38,851 nt of DNA from an uncultured Verrucomicrobiota bacterium. Its GTDB lineage: Bacteria > Verrucomicrobiota > Verrucomicrobiia > Opitutales > Opitutaceae. The stretch's first letter is position 1, and every line of letters begins with the position of its first letter. Below are positions 6,350 to 15,039 of the stretch, piece after piece. The notes below the pieces were generated by a model that searched no databases, was not told the origin of the DNA, and worked only from the letters and a program-made list of their open reading frames with translations. The position numbers were made by a program, and so were the translations under genes. Location: positions 1 to 38,851 of the forward strand of contig CAJXQX010000033.1 of NCBI GenBank assembly GCA_913058185.1, read 5' to 3'.

Positions 6350-7474
6350 ATGGCGATCGACCCTGAGGTTCTGCGCACTCGGATCTCCGAATTGGGTTTC
6401 GATGTGGTGCGGTTTGTGTCGGTGAACGATGAGGCAGCTGGTGGGAACGCGTTCCGAGCATGGTTAACCGCGGAACACAACGCGGACATGAAGTGGTTGG
6501 AGAAAACTCCCGAACGCCGGACAGACCCCCGCAACGTTTTGGAGGGAGCGCGGTCTTTGATCATGTTGGGGGTGAACTACGGTCCGGGTGAAGAGCAAGG
6601 GGATGGGCCAATATGGGCACGCTACTCAACGCATCTCGACTATCACGATACGATTAAGCCAGGGCTGGTGGCGGCGGGTAAGGTACTGGAAGAATTCGGA
6701 GGACTAGAGGCTTCGGACTACCGTTACTACGTGGATACCGGTCCGGTCTTAGAGCGGAACTGGGCCAGTGCGGCGGGGGCGGGGTTTACCGGCAAAAATG
6801 CGATGCTCATTTCCCGGGAGTTCGGCAATTGGTTGATTTTGGCGGCAATCATGGTGCGAGCAGAATTGCCGGCCGATTTACCTATCAGTCGATTGACGGA
6901 AACAAAACCCGTTGGGACGCTGTGCGGTTCGTGCACAGCCTGTTTGGATGCGTGTCCAACCGATGCGCTAACGGCCCCGGGTGTGCTCGATGCTCGGAAG
7001 TGCATCTCGTATCAGACGATCGAGAATAAGGGCATCATTCCACGTGAGCTGCGACCGTCGATTGGTTCGCGGATCTATGGTTGCGATATTTGCGCCGAAG
7101 TTTGCCCGTGGAATCGATTCGCCCAAACGGCGAAATCGGGGCTAATCGCAGCCCGTCCGCACATAGATCGGCTCGAGTTACGCGAGATTTTGGAACTCAC
7201 CCCCGCGACGTTTGCCACGATATTTAAAGGTACGCCGATCAAACGGCTGAAACTGCGTGGTCTGTTGCGAAATGCTTGTATCGTCACGGCGAACGAAGGC
7301 TGCACTGAGTTAACGCCACAGTTGACGAATTTGGCCCGTTCATCTGCGGAACCGTTGGTTAGAGCCCATGCGGTTTGGGCATTGCGAAGGTTGCAGGCTA
7401 ATTCGGAACTCGAATCGATTCGAACGGGAGAGACTGAAGCGCAAGTCTTGGCCGAGTTTGAAGGGGCGGTCTAG
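6350..7474 (+). CDS. queG: Epoxyqueuosine reductase
   Basis: This performs the last step of queuosine synthesis, reducing epoxyqueuosine to queuosine in tRNA with cobalamin and two [4Fe-4S] clusters. Visible features are the catalytic-region VDTGPVLER at 128-136 (Asp129), the first ferredoxin motif CGSCTACLDACP (192-203), a further cysteine in RKCIS (218) and the second motif CDICAEVCPWN (245-255), giving all eight cluster cysteines. The C-terminal part resembles the HEAT-like repeats used to bind the tRNA anticodon stem. The ATG at 6350 is preferred over GTG 6341; 374 residues is normal. Its last 4 bases overlap the stop of the convergent thioesterase gene. Confidence 0.95.
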   Translation: MAIDPEVLRTRISELGFDVVRFVSVNDEAAGGNAFRAWLTAEHNADMKWLEKTPERRTDPRNVLEGARSLIMLGVNYGPGEEQGDGPIWARYSTHLDYHDTIKPGLVAAGKVLEEFGGLEASDYRYYVDTGPVLERNWASAAGAGFTGKNAMLISREFGNWLILAAIMVRAELPADLPISRLTETKPVGTLCGSCTACLDACPTDALTAPGVLDARKCISYQTIENKGIIPRELRPSIGSRIYGCDICAEVCPWNRFAQTAKSGLIAARPHIDRLELREILELTPATFATIFKGTPIKRLKLRGLLRNACIVTANEGCTELTPQLTNLARSSAEPLVRAHAVWALRRLQANSELESIRTGETEAQVLAEFEGAV

Positions 7475-7875
7475 CCGCCGAAGTGCTTTGCCATCAGTTC
7501 GGTGAAGTCATGAGGCGGTCGAGTCGGGTGGCCGCTTTTGTCGATGAATGTGTGTTCGGTGCTCGCGGTGGCGATCAGTTCGTCGCCGCGTGTTAATTCG
7601 TATTCCAATTTAATGCGCAGCCGCGGCCGCTCTTTGAGGCAAACGGAGATTTCGATCACGTCATCATAGACGGCGGGCCGAAGATACTTCACCGCGATGG
7701 ATAGCACGGGCAGACTAAATCCGCTGTCCTCCAGTTTTCGATAGGAGAGGCCACTGTTGCGAAACATGTCCGTGCGGGCTACCTCCAGCCATGGCAGGTA
7801 GCTGCCGTGATACACGACACGCATCATGTCCGTTTCGGCGTAACGCACGCGAATCTCAGATTTTGATTCGATCAT
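7471..7875 (-). CDS. YbgC/4-hydroxybenzoyl-CoA-type acyl-CoA thioesterase
   Basis: A 134-residue single hotdog-domain protein. The active-site segment RYAETDMMRVVYHGSYLPWLE (residues 11-31) matches the YbgC and 4-HBT family, with Asp16 as the catalytic acid and the His23/Tyr26 region forming the usual loop. Members hydrolyse short-chain or aromatic acyl-CoA thioesters, and YbgC proteins often sit with Tol-Pal genes, which are not present here. It lies 48 nt downstream of a minus-strand GT4 gene, probably in the same transcript, and next to the lipid-type locus, so an acyl-thioester substrate from that pathway is possible but unproven. The 3' end overlaps queG by 4 bp. Confidence 0.85.
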   Translation of the reverse strand: MIESKSEIRVRYAETDMMRVVYHGSYLPWLEVARTDMFRNSGLSYRKLEDSGFSLPVLSIAVKYLRPAVYDDVIEISVCLKERPRLRIKLEYELTRGDELIATASTEHTFIDKSGHPTRPPHDFTELMAKHFGG

Positions 7876-7923
7876 GTGATCACGTCACGAGTTTGCGAGA
7901 AGGGCGTCAACTTCCTGTCAGTA

Positions 7924-9078
7924 TCAAGGGGAGGATTCGGGCGCATCACCAAATAGGGCACGGGCTGAATCACTCCAACTGTAGTGGGTAGCCCAAGAGA
8001 GTCCGGCCCGTCCCATTTCCATACGTAGATCAGACGAATTGATCAGTTTTTCAAAAGCGGCCGTGAGCTCTGCCGGTTGATCCGGGGAAACGAGGAATCC
8101 CGTTTCTTGATCGACGACAGCATCGGATACTCCTCCGACATCATGGGCGACCACCGGTAAGCCACGGGCACCCGCTTCGAGGTAGACCAGTCCGAATCCT
8201 TCGACGCTTTTGCCCCAGGCGATACTGGTCATGCTAAAGATGTCGGCCTGGTCGTAGAGCTGGTCGAGTTGATCGTCGGGCACCTCGCCCCAGAATTTTA
8301 CGGGAAAGTCGCAGGTGGCGGCTTGCTCACGTAAGGCCGTTTCGAATTGGGGTCGATTGGCTGAGCCGACGATCCAGTATTCGATTTTCTCGCGCAGCTG
8401 GGGTGCGAGAGCGTTTAGCGCGTTCATCGTCTGGAGTTGACCCTTGCGAGGATGCAAACGGGCTACGGTCAACACGATGGTTTTGGTCTTGGACTGTCTG
8501 GGGGGCGGAGGCTTATCGATGACAACAAAATCGGAGCGGAGAGCGCAGGGAGTTCGAACCAGCTTAGTAGCCGCCCCAGGAAAGTGAGTGGTTAGAAGCG
8601 TGTCGGTAAACCCCGAGACGACACTGATCTTGGTCGCATTACGAATGAGACGGCGGGTCAGCGGGCGGAGAAAACGGTTACGGTGAAATTTCAGGATCTC
8701 CGACCCGTAAAAGGTGAGGACGAGGTTCTTGGGCCGAAGGCAGGGGAAAAATTGCAGCCCCATCATGGTGAGCATCGGCCCAGGCTCGGCCAAGTAGACC
8801 GTGGCGTCGCGTAGCTCTCGGCGACGTTTGACGAACTGATAGCCGAGACGAATCAGGCAGATCAGATCATGGGTGCCTTTGAGAGGCATTCTCCAGATGC
8901 GAAATGGCCACGTCCTTTCCGATGCCTCGGCCTTATCTTGTGCCCAAACCTCGACATCTCGCTCCAACCCCGCGGTCGCACGAGCCATTTCCTCGGTAAA
9001 CATGGCTATTCCTCCCCGTTTGGGGTGGAATTCGTGGGTGATCAGGTAGACCGTCGAATCTGACAGAGTGGTGGTCAT
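7924..9078 (-). CDS. GT4-family glycosyltransferase
   Basis: A two-domain GT-B enzyme of 384 residues. The N-terminal domain opens with a glycine-rich acceptor loop (EFHPKRGGIAMFTEEMAR, 16-33). The C-terminal nucleotide-sugar domain starts near residue 198 (TIVLTVARLHPRKGQ) and carries the retaining-GT signature EGFGLVYLE (Glu293 and Glu301) followed by GLPVVAHDVGG. It has no signal peptide and probably acts at the inner face of the cytoplasmic membrane. It diverges from the ACP-dehydratase gene across 216 bp and precedes the thioesterase gene. Donor and acceptor cannot be told; proximity to the lipid-type locus makes a glycolipid acceptor plausible. Confidence 0.88.
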   Translation of the reverse strand: MTTTLSDSTVYLITHEFHPKRGGIAMFTEEMARATAGLERDVEVWAQDKAEASERTWPFRIWRMPLKGTHDLICLIRLGYQFVKRRRELRDATVYLAEPGPMLTMMGLQFFPCLRPKNLVLTFYGSEILKFHRNRFLRPLTRRLIRNATKISVVSGFTDTLLTTHFPGAATKLVRTPCALRSDFVVIDKPPPPRQSKTKTIVLTVARLHPRKGQLQTMNALNALAPQLREKIEYWIVGSANRPQFETALREQAATCDFPVKFWGEVPDDQLDQLYDQADIFSMTSIAWGKSVEGFGLVYLEAGARGLPVVAHDVGGVSDAVVDQETGFLVSPDQPAELTAAFEKLINSSDLRMEMGRAGLSWATHYSWSDSARALFGDAPESSP

Positions 9079-9294
9079 TTGCTCAATGGCTTGCGCCTAT
9101 CACAGGCAGATCGATGGGAAAATTAGTGTGGCTCAACTCTAATGCGCCGAATCAAGGCTGAGGCCCGATTGATCCCGGGCTGGATTGACTCGGCTTAGAG
9201 CGGTAAAATTATACGTATGACGTTCTCAAATGCAGAGAAATGAGGGCCAAGAATAGCATTTACATTCGGAAGAGGCGATCCTTAGTAAAAAGAC
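9079..9294. promoter_or_regulatory. Divergent regulatory gap before the ACP-dehydratase gene
   Basis: This is the longest gene-free stretch (216 bp), between a minus-strand GT4 and the plus-strand lipid-type run, so it should hold promoters for both. The best plus-strand candidate is TTGACT (9185-9190) followed after 18 nt by TTATAC (9209-9214), which is a weak -10. A GAAGAGG about 20 nt before the ATG at 9295 is too distant to be a standard ribosome-binding site. Confidence 0.3.
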
Positions 9295-10248
9295 ATGTCT
9301 AATGCAGACCGAAATGGCCAGAGGAGCCTTGAAGCTCTAGAAGCGGCCCGCAAGCCGTTTACAGTCGGAGATGAGACCGCGCTGAGAGATTCTCTGAAGC
9401 GTTGTTCTCCTGCTACGATCGAAGCAGCCATTGCTTATCGTAAAACGGACGAAGCGAGTCACTTACCTGCGGTCATCATTGGCGTGATCGAACGTTTCGT
9501 GGAGGCTGACTTGAGGTCCAAACTCAAACAAGCTGATGATGAACTCCGCTTGGTGGAAGATCTCGGGATAGACTCTCTCACGATGATGGAAATCGTTATC
9601 TTGGTAGAGGATGTGCTGCAAATGCAGATCAATAACGAAGATTTACGCAATTTACGCACGGTTGGAAACATCAAGGTATTCATTGATTGTAAGGCGCGTG
9701 GATTACCTCCGCCGTCGGCCACTAAATTTCTTCCGATCGAGCAGATCATTTCGATTATGCCGATCCAATCTCCGTTCTTGTTCCTCAATGAGGCGACAAT
9801 AGGGGGCAATGGTGCTCAGGGAAAATATAAGATTACGGGCCAGGAGTTCTTCCTCCAAGGACACTTCAAGGATAATCCGGTCATGCCAGCTTCGCTCATG
9901 CTGGAAGCGCTGGGACAGCTCGCCGTGCTATATCTACTCGAAGGCGTCTCGTCGGAAGAGGGTAAAACGATCGATCAAACCAAGATATTCTTCTCCTCAT
10001 GCGAAGGAGTGCGTTGCCACCGAATTTGTCGTCCGGGCGATCTACTTTCACTTTCAATAAAACCGAAACGAACCAAAATGCCTCTCGCGATGTTCGAAGG
10101 CTCAATTCGCGTTGGACAAGAAAAGGCGGCTATGGCCGAGGAAATCACGCTCACTTTTGCCTACAAGGTTGCTAAGCAAGATCCGTCTGATCTGGACCGC
10201 GTGGATGACGACAAGTCGCAACCTCCGCTGACGGTTGTAACGGCGTAA
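9295..10248 (+). CDS. Acyl carrier protein - FabZ-like dehydratase fusion
   Basis: Two fatty-acid-synthase functions are joined in one 317-residue protein. Residues 1-55 are of unknown role. Residues 57-133 form an acyl carrier protein with the phosphopantetheine site DLGIDSLTMMEI, Ser94 being the attachment residue. Residues 140-295 form a hotdog dehydratase of the FabZ/FabA type: QGHFKDNPVMPASLMLEAL places His190 and Glu204 14 residues apart, the spacing of the FabZ catalytic pair. A Gln/Asp-rich tail follows. The protein should carry a growing acyl chain and dehydrate the 3-hydroxyacyl intermediate. It heads the run containing the ketosynthase and reductase. FabZ and ACP are separate proteins in ordinary fatty-acid synthesis, so this suggests a dedicated acyl pathway. 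Confidence 0.88.
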   Translation: MSNADRNGQRSLEALEAARKPFTVGDETALRDSLKRCSPATIEAAIAYRKTDEASHLPAVIIGVIERFVEADLRSKLKQADDELRLVEDLGIDSLTMMEIVILVEDVLQMQINNEDLRNLRTVGNIKVFIDCKARGLPPPSATKFLPIEQIISIMPIQSPFLFLNEATIGGNGAQGKYKITGQEFFLQGHFKDNPVMPASLMLEALGQLAVLYLLEGVSSEEGKTIDQTKIFFSSCEGVRCHRICRPGDLLSLSIKPKRTKMPLAMFEGSIRVGQEKAAMAEEITLTFAYKVAKQDPSDLDRVDDDKSQPPLTVVTA

Positions 10249-10402
10249 GGATTTGCGGGATATTGGATTGGTGCGCAGTGGCACGTTGACGTGAACCAAC
10301 GTATCGGCATGATTTAAATTCTTATCTGATTTTTAAGGAATAGAGCACAATTCTGATCGAGTTGTTCTCGGTTCTTGTCACCCCCCCCTTCGAACTTAAG
10401 TA
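10249..10402 (+). promoter_or_regulatory. 154-bp gap between ACP-dehydratase and ketosynthase genes
   Basis: Unusually long for this otherwise compact run. It contains an inverted repeat ACGTTG (10283-10288) / CAACGT (10297-10302) with an 8-nt loop, an AT-rich stretch (about 10312-10340), and a long C-run (about 10380-10388) just upstream of the ketosynthase ATG. It could hold a second promoter or an operator; there is no T-run to make the repeat a terminator. Confidence 0.25.
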
Positions 10403-11674
10403 ATGGCGAAAGTATTTGTCACCGGTCTCGGGTTTATAACTAGCATCGGAAATGACGCGTCTACAGTAGTAGATTGTTTGAAACGGATGGAGCATGGAAT
10501 CGAGAGCTATCCGGCTTTCGAAGGTGATGATATTCCGGTGAAAGTCGCTGCTCCGGTTAAGGGATTTGATACGGCCTCATACGATCCTGAAGATTGGACC
10601 TTTCCGGATCGTTACCGCGTTAAACGTGAATTTCTACGCAGCATGTCGCCGCATGTGCTCTACAGCTATTGTGCGATGCTGCAGGCGATCGAAGATGCGA
10701 AGCTAGTTCCCGAGGATATCTCGAATGACAATACTGGACTGTTCGCGGCGTCGGCTGGCTCGCCGGATATGCTGACCTATTACGTCGATCGAATGCGCTC
10801 GAAGGGTATCATGCGGTGTTCCCCGCTGGGTATTCCGGCGAGTATCTCGGGAACCGTGCAATTTAATCTCGTCGCGCATTTCAGTATCAAGGGTGCATCG
10901 ACCGGATTTGCCTCAGCATGCGCCTCGTCGTCGCACGCTTTGGGCTATGCCCACGACGAAATCACCCTTGGGCGGCAAGAGCGTATGATTGTGGTCGGGG
11001 CCGAAGATGGGAACGTCGAAACGATTCTCCCATTTGCCGCCATGCGTGCACTTTCACTAAATACCTCTCCGGATACGGCATCGCGACCGTTTGACCGGGG
11101 GCGTGATGGATTTGTCGGCACCGGCGGAGCAACCGTTTTAGTGTTGGAGAGTGAAGCTGAGGTTTCGCGCCGGGGCGTAGAGCCGTATTGTGAGCTGGCG
11201 GGGTGGGGGCAAGCTTCGGATGGGCACAACGTGGCGATTTCGCACCCGGAAGGTGATGGACTAGCCAGCGCGCTGAAGAATGCCCTCAAATCTGCCAAGG
11301 TTGAACCGCAAGAAGTTGATTATATTAACGCCCATGCGACTTCGACTCCGATTGGGGATGTTTCCGAAGCTAAGGCGATTCGCCGGATTTTCTCTGCGGT
11401 TGGCGCACGCCCAGCGATCAGCTCGACCAAGGCCCTTACGGGCCATGGTTTATCATTGGCTGGAGCAATGGAGACCGGTTTTTGTGCCTTGGCGATGCGT
11501 CATGGGTTTATGCCCGGCTCTGCTCATATTACTGACATGGAACCTGCCGTGGCGGATCTAAATATCATCCAAGAAACCGTCGATAGCCGGCCTCAAGTGG
11601 TGGTGAATAACAGCAGCGGATTTGGGGGAGCCAACGTCGCACTCGTGCTTCGTGCGGTCCCATCGGTTGACTGA
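10403..11674 (+). CDS. Beta-ketoacyl-ACP synthase (FabF/FabB-type)
   Basis: A decarboxylating condensing enzyme that extends acyl-ACP with malonyl-ACP. The thiolase fold of 423 residues keeps the full catalytic set: nucleophile Cys173 in SACASSSHALGYA, His311 in NAHATSTPIGD, Lys343 and His348 in STKALTGHGLSLAGAMET, and the glycine-rich NNSSGFGGANVALV at the end. The spacing between the two histidines (37) equals that in FabF. Because all residues are intact it is a true elongating enzyme and not a chain-length factor. The extra genes around it (ACP-dehydratase, reductase, glycosyltransferases) suggest a specialised acyl chain and not bulk membrane fatty acids. The SDR gene begins 7 nt after its stop. 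Confidence 0.92.
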   Translation: MAKVFVTGLGFITSIGNDASTVVDCLKRMEHGIESYPAFEGDDIPVKVAAPVKGFDTASYDPEDWTFPDRYRVKREFLRSMSPHVLYSYCAMLQAIEDAKLVPEDISNDNTGLFAASAGSPDMLTYYVDRMRSKGIMRCSPLGIPASISGTVQFNLVAHFSIKGASTGFASACASSSHALGYAHDEITLGRQERMIVVGAEDGNVETILPFAAMRALSLNTSPDTASRPFDRGRDGFVGTGGATVLVLESEAEVSRRGVEPYCELAGWGQASDGHNVAISHPEGDGLASALKNALKSAKVEPQEVDYINAHATSTPIGDVSEAKAIRRIFSAVGARPAISSTKALTGHGLSLAGAMETGFCALAMRHGFMPGSAHITDMEPAVADLNIIQETVDSRPQVVVNNSSGFGGANVALVLRAVPSVD

Positions 11675-11681
11675 TTTGGTT

Positions 11682-12521
11682 ATGGCATCATCGGAGCATC
11701 GCGCCGTATTCGTCTCGGGGGCGTCTAGTGGCATCGGGGCAGCGGTGGCTCATCATTGGTTGAACCGAGGGTATCAGGTATGGGGCACGGCTCGTTGCCG
11801 AGATCGTTTGACGAAGTTTGCCGATCAGAAGAACTTTCACGCTGTCGAATTTGATCTCTTAGATCGATCCGCTGCGTTGGAATCCTATGAGGAGGCCGAG
11901 AAATCGGCAGGCGGTTTTGGGGTTGTCGTGAATAATGCTGGGTTCGGATTGTTTGGCGTTCTCACCGAAATTCCGGCTCGGCAATGGGACGAACAATTAT
12001 CTGCCATGCTGACGAACACGTTCATGCTGGTTCAACGACAAGTTGAGCTGATGGTCAAAAGGGACCGTTCTGCGACCCTCGTTAATGTTTCATCTTTGGC
12101 AGTCGATTTCCCGCTCCCGTTCATGGCCGGATACAATGTTGCTAAGGCGGGGCTCAGCGCCCTCAGCGAGAGTCTGTTGATGGAACTTTCGAAGACACCG
12201 ATTCGTGTCATAGATTTTCGGCCAGGAGATGTCCGGACGAAGTTCAATGCGGCGATGCAACCCTCCGCGACGGTTGCACCGAGTGCGCAGCCCCAAAAGG
12301 AAAACATGGAAGCAGCCTGGCGAACATTGGAGCAAAACTTGGATCAAGGACCGTCACCCGAGTCGGTCGCAGTGGATCTTTGGCGTGCGGTGAAAAGTGG
12401 GCGAAGAGGCACGGTTACTACTGGTGGATGGTTTCAAGCCACACTTGCCCCATTCTTGATTCGGTTGTTTCCGCAAGGATTAGCTCGCAGTGTCCGGTGG
12501 CGATACTTTGGAATCCGCTGA
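11682..12521 (+). CDS. Short-chain dehydrogenase/reductase (probable ketoreductase)
   Basis: A classical SDR of 279 residues: cofactor loop SGASSGIGAA (12-21), NNAG (84-87), catalytic Ser137/138 in NVSSLA, Tyr151 and Lys155 in YNVAKAG. The start is taken at ATG 11682; the longer frame from 11622 runs inside the ketosynthase gene and adds residues unlike an SDR. Placement after ACP-dehydratase and ketosynthase fits a 3-ketoacyl-ACP reductase that completes a condensation-reduction-dehydration cycle. With the oxoamine synthase in the same locus, reduction of a 3-ketosphinganine-like intermediate is an alternative. The C-terminal tail (about 240-279) is hydrophobic and basic and may contact the membrane. 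No enoyl reductase is seen nearby. Confidence 0.86.
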   Translation: MASSEHRAVFVSGASSGIGAAVAHHWLNRGYQVWGTARCRDRLTKFADQKNFHAVEFDLLDRSAALESYEEAEKSAGGFGVVVNNAGFGLFGVLTEIPARQWDEQLSAMLTNTFMLVQRQVELMVKRDRSATLVNVSSLAVDFPLPFMAGYNVAKAGLSALSESLLMELSKTPIRVIDFRPGDVRTKFNAAMQPSATVAPSAQPQKENMEAAWRTLEQNLDQGPSPESVAVDLWRAVKSGRRGTVTTGGWFQATLAPFLIRLFPQGLARSVRWRYFGIR

Positions 12522-12524
12522 TTC

Positions 12525-13742
12525 GTGGATAAAAAGATTCGAATTCTTGTTTTGACGTCGAGCACGGGTGGGGGGCACGACGCCCGCGCCCAAGCCTTCG
12601 CCCAGTGGTGCTTTGCGCTGTATAAACATGGGGTAGATGTGCGAACCGAGCAGATGTTAGAGAAGTCTTCGGTGATCAATCGCTGGGGAGTGAGTCTCTA
12701 CAATTGGATTCAAATCCGGTTGCCGTTCCTGCATAACCTATTCTTCGCCGCGATCGAGTTACTGAGCATCTTGAATCGTTCGAGTGTCACGTTGGGCAGA
12801 GCGTATTACCATTCGGTGCTCGAGGAGTATCAACCTCACTTGATCTTGAGTGTGCACGACTGCCTAAATCGTGGTTATTTCCAGTATGCTCGGAAGTTGT
12901 TGGGCGAAGAAAAGGTTCGATGTGTGACCTATTGCGGCGAGTTTTCCGGAGGATGGGGTTATAGCCGCAACTGGATCGAGACGTCGGTTGATATGTTCAT
13001 TTCCCGGACGGCGACCGCTCGAGATTTTGCGATCAAGCATGGTATGCCTACGGAGAAGACCCGAGTGCGAGGACATCTCATGCGCCCACAGGCAATGTTA
13101 GAGACCTTCACGGAGAAGGAGCGGATTCGTTTTCGTAGACGGGAATTAGGGCTGAATCCGGATCGGTTTACGGTCTTTTTAGCCACGGGCGGAAATGGCG
13201 CAAATAACCATCGAGAGCTCCTCCCGGTGTTACTGAAGCAGGCGTCCAATTTGCAGGTGATTGCGATCTGTGGGCGGAACCATGAGACTTACAATGAACT
13301 CATGCATTGGCGTTCCAATCATCCGGAATTACCTCTCTTTATCGAGGGTTACACCGATGTAATGCATCTGCTGATTCAAGCTAGTGATGTCATTGTCACT
13401 CGAGGCGGCACGACGACCTGCGCGAAAGCCCTGCACTACGGTTGTCCAATCATATTTAATGGTTTCAACGGCGTCATGCCGCAGGAAAAGCTCACCTGGA
13501 AGTTTTTTCGAAACGGTGCGCGTTCACAGAAGATTGAATCTGCCTCAGATTTCGCGCCGATAATTGATGATTGGATGGCGAATCCGGCGGCATTCTCCCA
13601 ATATCGATCAGAGTTTATTTCGATGCAGTATCCCGATGATCAAACCGAGTTGATTGAAGACATTATTTCGTTGGCGGAAGAGGTCACGGAGACTCAAGCG
13701 ACCCGATATCCGTTTCCGCCTGAGGACGTCAAAGTAGACTGA
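12525..13742 (+). CDS. MGDG-synthase/GT28-like lipid glycosyltransferase
   Basis: A 405-residue GT-B protein resembling the monogalactosyldiacylglycerol synthase / diacylglycerol glucosyltransferase group. The N-terminal domain opens with a TGGGHDARAQAFA loop (14-26), the counterpart of the GGGH loop of this family, and the C-terminal domain has ATGGNGANNH (220-229), ICGRN (248-252) and TRGGTTTCAKAL (292-303), the donor-binding GG(L/T)TT-type motif. Such enzymes transfer a hexose from UDP-sugar to a lipid at the inner membrane surface. It starts with GTG at 12525, 3 nt after the SDR stop, so it is translationally linked to the acyl-chain genes. This is the best single indication that the pathway product is a glycolipid. 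Confidence 0.82.
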   Translation: MDKKIRILVLTSSTGGGHDARAQAFAQWCFALYKHGVDVRTEQMLEKSSVINRWGVSLYNWIQIRLPFLHNLFFAAIELLSILNRSSVTLGRAYYHSVLEEYQPHLILSVHDCLNRGYFQYARKLLGEEKVRCVTYCGEFSGGWGYSRNWIETSVDMFISRTATARDFAIKHGMPTEKTRVRGHLMRPQAMLETFTEKERIRFRRRELGLNPDRFTVFLATGGNGANNHRELLPVLLKQASNLQVIAICGRNHETYNELMHWRSNHPELPLFIEGYTDVMHLLIQASDVIVTRGGTTTCAKALHYGCPIIFNGFNGVMPQEKLTWKFFRNGARSQKIESASDFAPIIDDWMANPAAFSQYRSEFISMQYPDDQTELIEDIISLAEEVTETQATRYPFPPEDVKVD

Positions 13743-13842
13743 CTTAGTTTACCTGAATGTCGCCGTGGCCCATGAAGTTCAAAGTAAGCGCTTGGCCGAT
13801 GCGGTTAAAATAGACAGGTTTCGCAGCGTGCCCGCAAAGCCA

Positions 13843-15039
13843 ATGCACATTATCTATCTCTTTACCACGTTCCCGAAAGCTTCGGAAACGTTTCTCCAAC
13901 GAGAAGTTGAAGCGATGATGACGCGTGGCCATCAATTGACAGTGTATTCGCTATTCGGTGGAGGTGGTGAATTTCAGGGCTTAAGGGTAAAGAAGTTCTC
14001 CATGTGGAAGCTGCTTCAATTGATTTGGGTGATCCCGTGGGTGGCGTTTTCGCGATGGGATGTGTTTGGTATCATATGGCGTGGCCTTTGGACTCGGAAG
14101 GCACCCAGCTGGCTGAACTTTTGGGAAAATATGCTGGGAGCTGGATTTGCTGGAATCTTTTTGCCAGCGATTCGGCGCGATAATCCTGATTTGATCCACG
14201 CCGCGTGGGGAGGGGCACCAGCGACGGCAGCGTGGATGCTCCACCGATTAGCGGGCTACAAATTTAGTGCAGCTGCTCACGCCTATGATATTTACGAACA
14301 TGGCGGCGATTGGTGGCTGGATGAGAAACTGGCCGAGGCGGAGTTTATCCACACCTCTACGGAGATGGGTCGCAAAACACTGATTGAGCGAGGGATCGAT
14401 GCCGCACTGATTCACGTCGTTCGCCGAGGCATGGTCGAGTTTCCGGCTTGTCGTGAACTGCGCGAAGATCGGTCCACGATTCACCTCGTTTGTATTGCCC
14501 GGTTGGTTCCCAAAAAAGGATTCGATCACCAGATGAAGATTTACGCGGTTTTGCGTGAAGCGGGGGTTTTGTTTGAGACTCGAATTGTGGGTGAAGGGCC
14601 TGAGCGCGCTCGTATTGAGCAGGATATTGCGGCCAAAGACCTTGGGGGGATTGTTACTTTGCTAGGAGAGCTCTCCCAGCCAGAGGTGGTATCTCAGCTC
14701 GCCTGGGCTGATGGATTACTTCACACCGGTATCGTTGTTTCTAGCGGGGATCGCGATGGGTTACCCAATGTCATACCTGAGGCGATGATTGCGGGAGTCG
14801 TGGTGTTTACTTCGCCCCATGCGGCCACTACCGAAGCCATTGAGAATGGCACGTCTGGTTGGGTTTTACCGGTCGAGGCTCCGTCGCGTTGGGTAGAGGC
14901 GATAACGTCGTTGCAGGGTGAGACCAACCCGTTGGAGGAGATACGACTCGCCGCCCGGAATTGGGCCGAAAAGAATTACAACGGAGTTCAAAATGCCCAA
15001 AAATTATCCGAGCTATTTGAAGCTGCTGTCCAGCGATGA
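13843..15039 (+). CDS. GT4-family glycosyltransferase
   Basis: A GT-B glycosyltransferase. The start is set at ATG 13843 because the protein then begins directly with the first beta strand (MHIIYLFTTFPKASETFLQRE); a GTG at 13765 would add 26 residues without GT character. The FPK-SETF-REV opening is typical of GT4 enzymes of polysaccharide and glycolipid loci. The C-terminal domain begins near IHLVCIARLVPKKGF and ends with the donor-binding region SGDRDGLPNVIPEAMIAGV, in which the first Glu of the usual E-x7-E motif is replaced by Asp (DGLPNVIPE). A hydrophobic stretch (KLLQLIWVIPWVAF) in the N-terminal half may sit in the membrane surface. Its stop overlaps the next start (ATGA). Confidence 0.85.
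   Translation: MHIIYLFTTFPKASETFLQREVEAMMTRGHQLTVYSLFGGGGEFQGLRVKKFSMWKLLQLIWVIPWVAFSRWDVFGIIWRGLWTRKAPSWLNFWENMLGAGFAGIFLPAIRRDNPDLIHAAWGGAPATAAWMLHRLAGYKFSAAAHAYDIYEHGGDWWLDEKLAEAEFIHTSTEMGRKTLIERGIDAALIHVVRRGMVEFPACRELREDRSTIHLVCIARLVPKKGFDHQMKIYAVLREAGVLFETRIVGEGPERARIEQDIAAKDLGGIVTLLGELSQPEVVSQLAWADGLLHTGIVVSSGDRDGLPNVIPEAMIAGVVVFTSPHAATTEAIENGTSGWVLPVEAPSRWVEAITSLQGETNPLEEIRLAARNWAEKNYNGVQNAQKLSELFEAAVQR

Noticed and set aside
11622-11681. Upstream start for the SDR gene inside the ketosynthase gene
   Set aside because: The residues are a shadow of the ketosynthase C-terminus; ATG 11682 gives normal SDR spacing.
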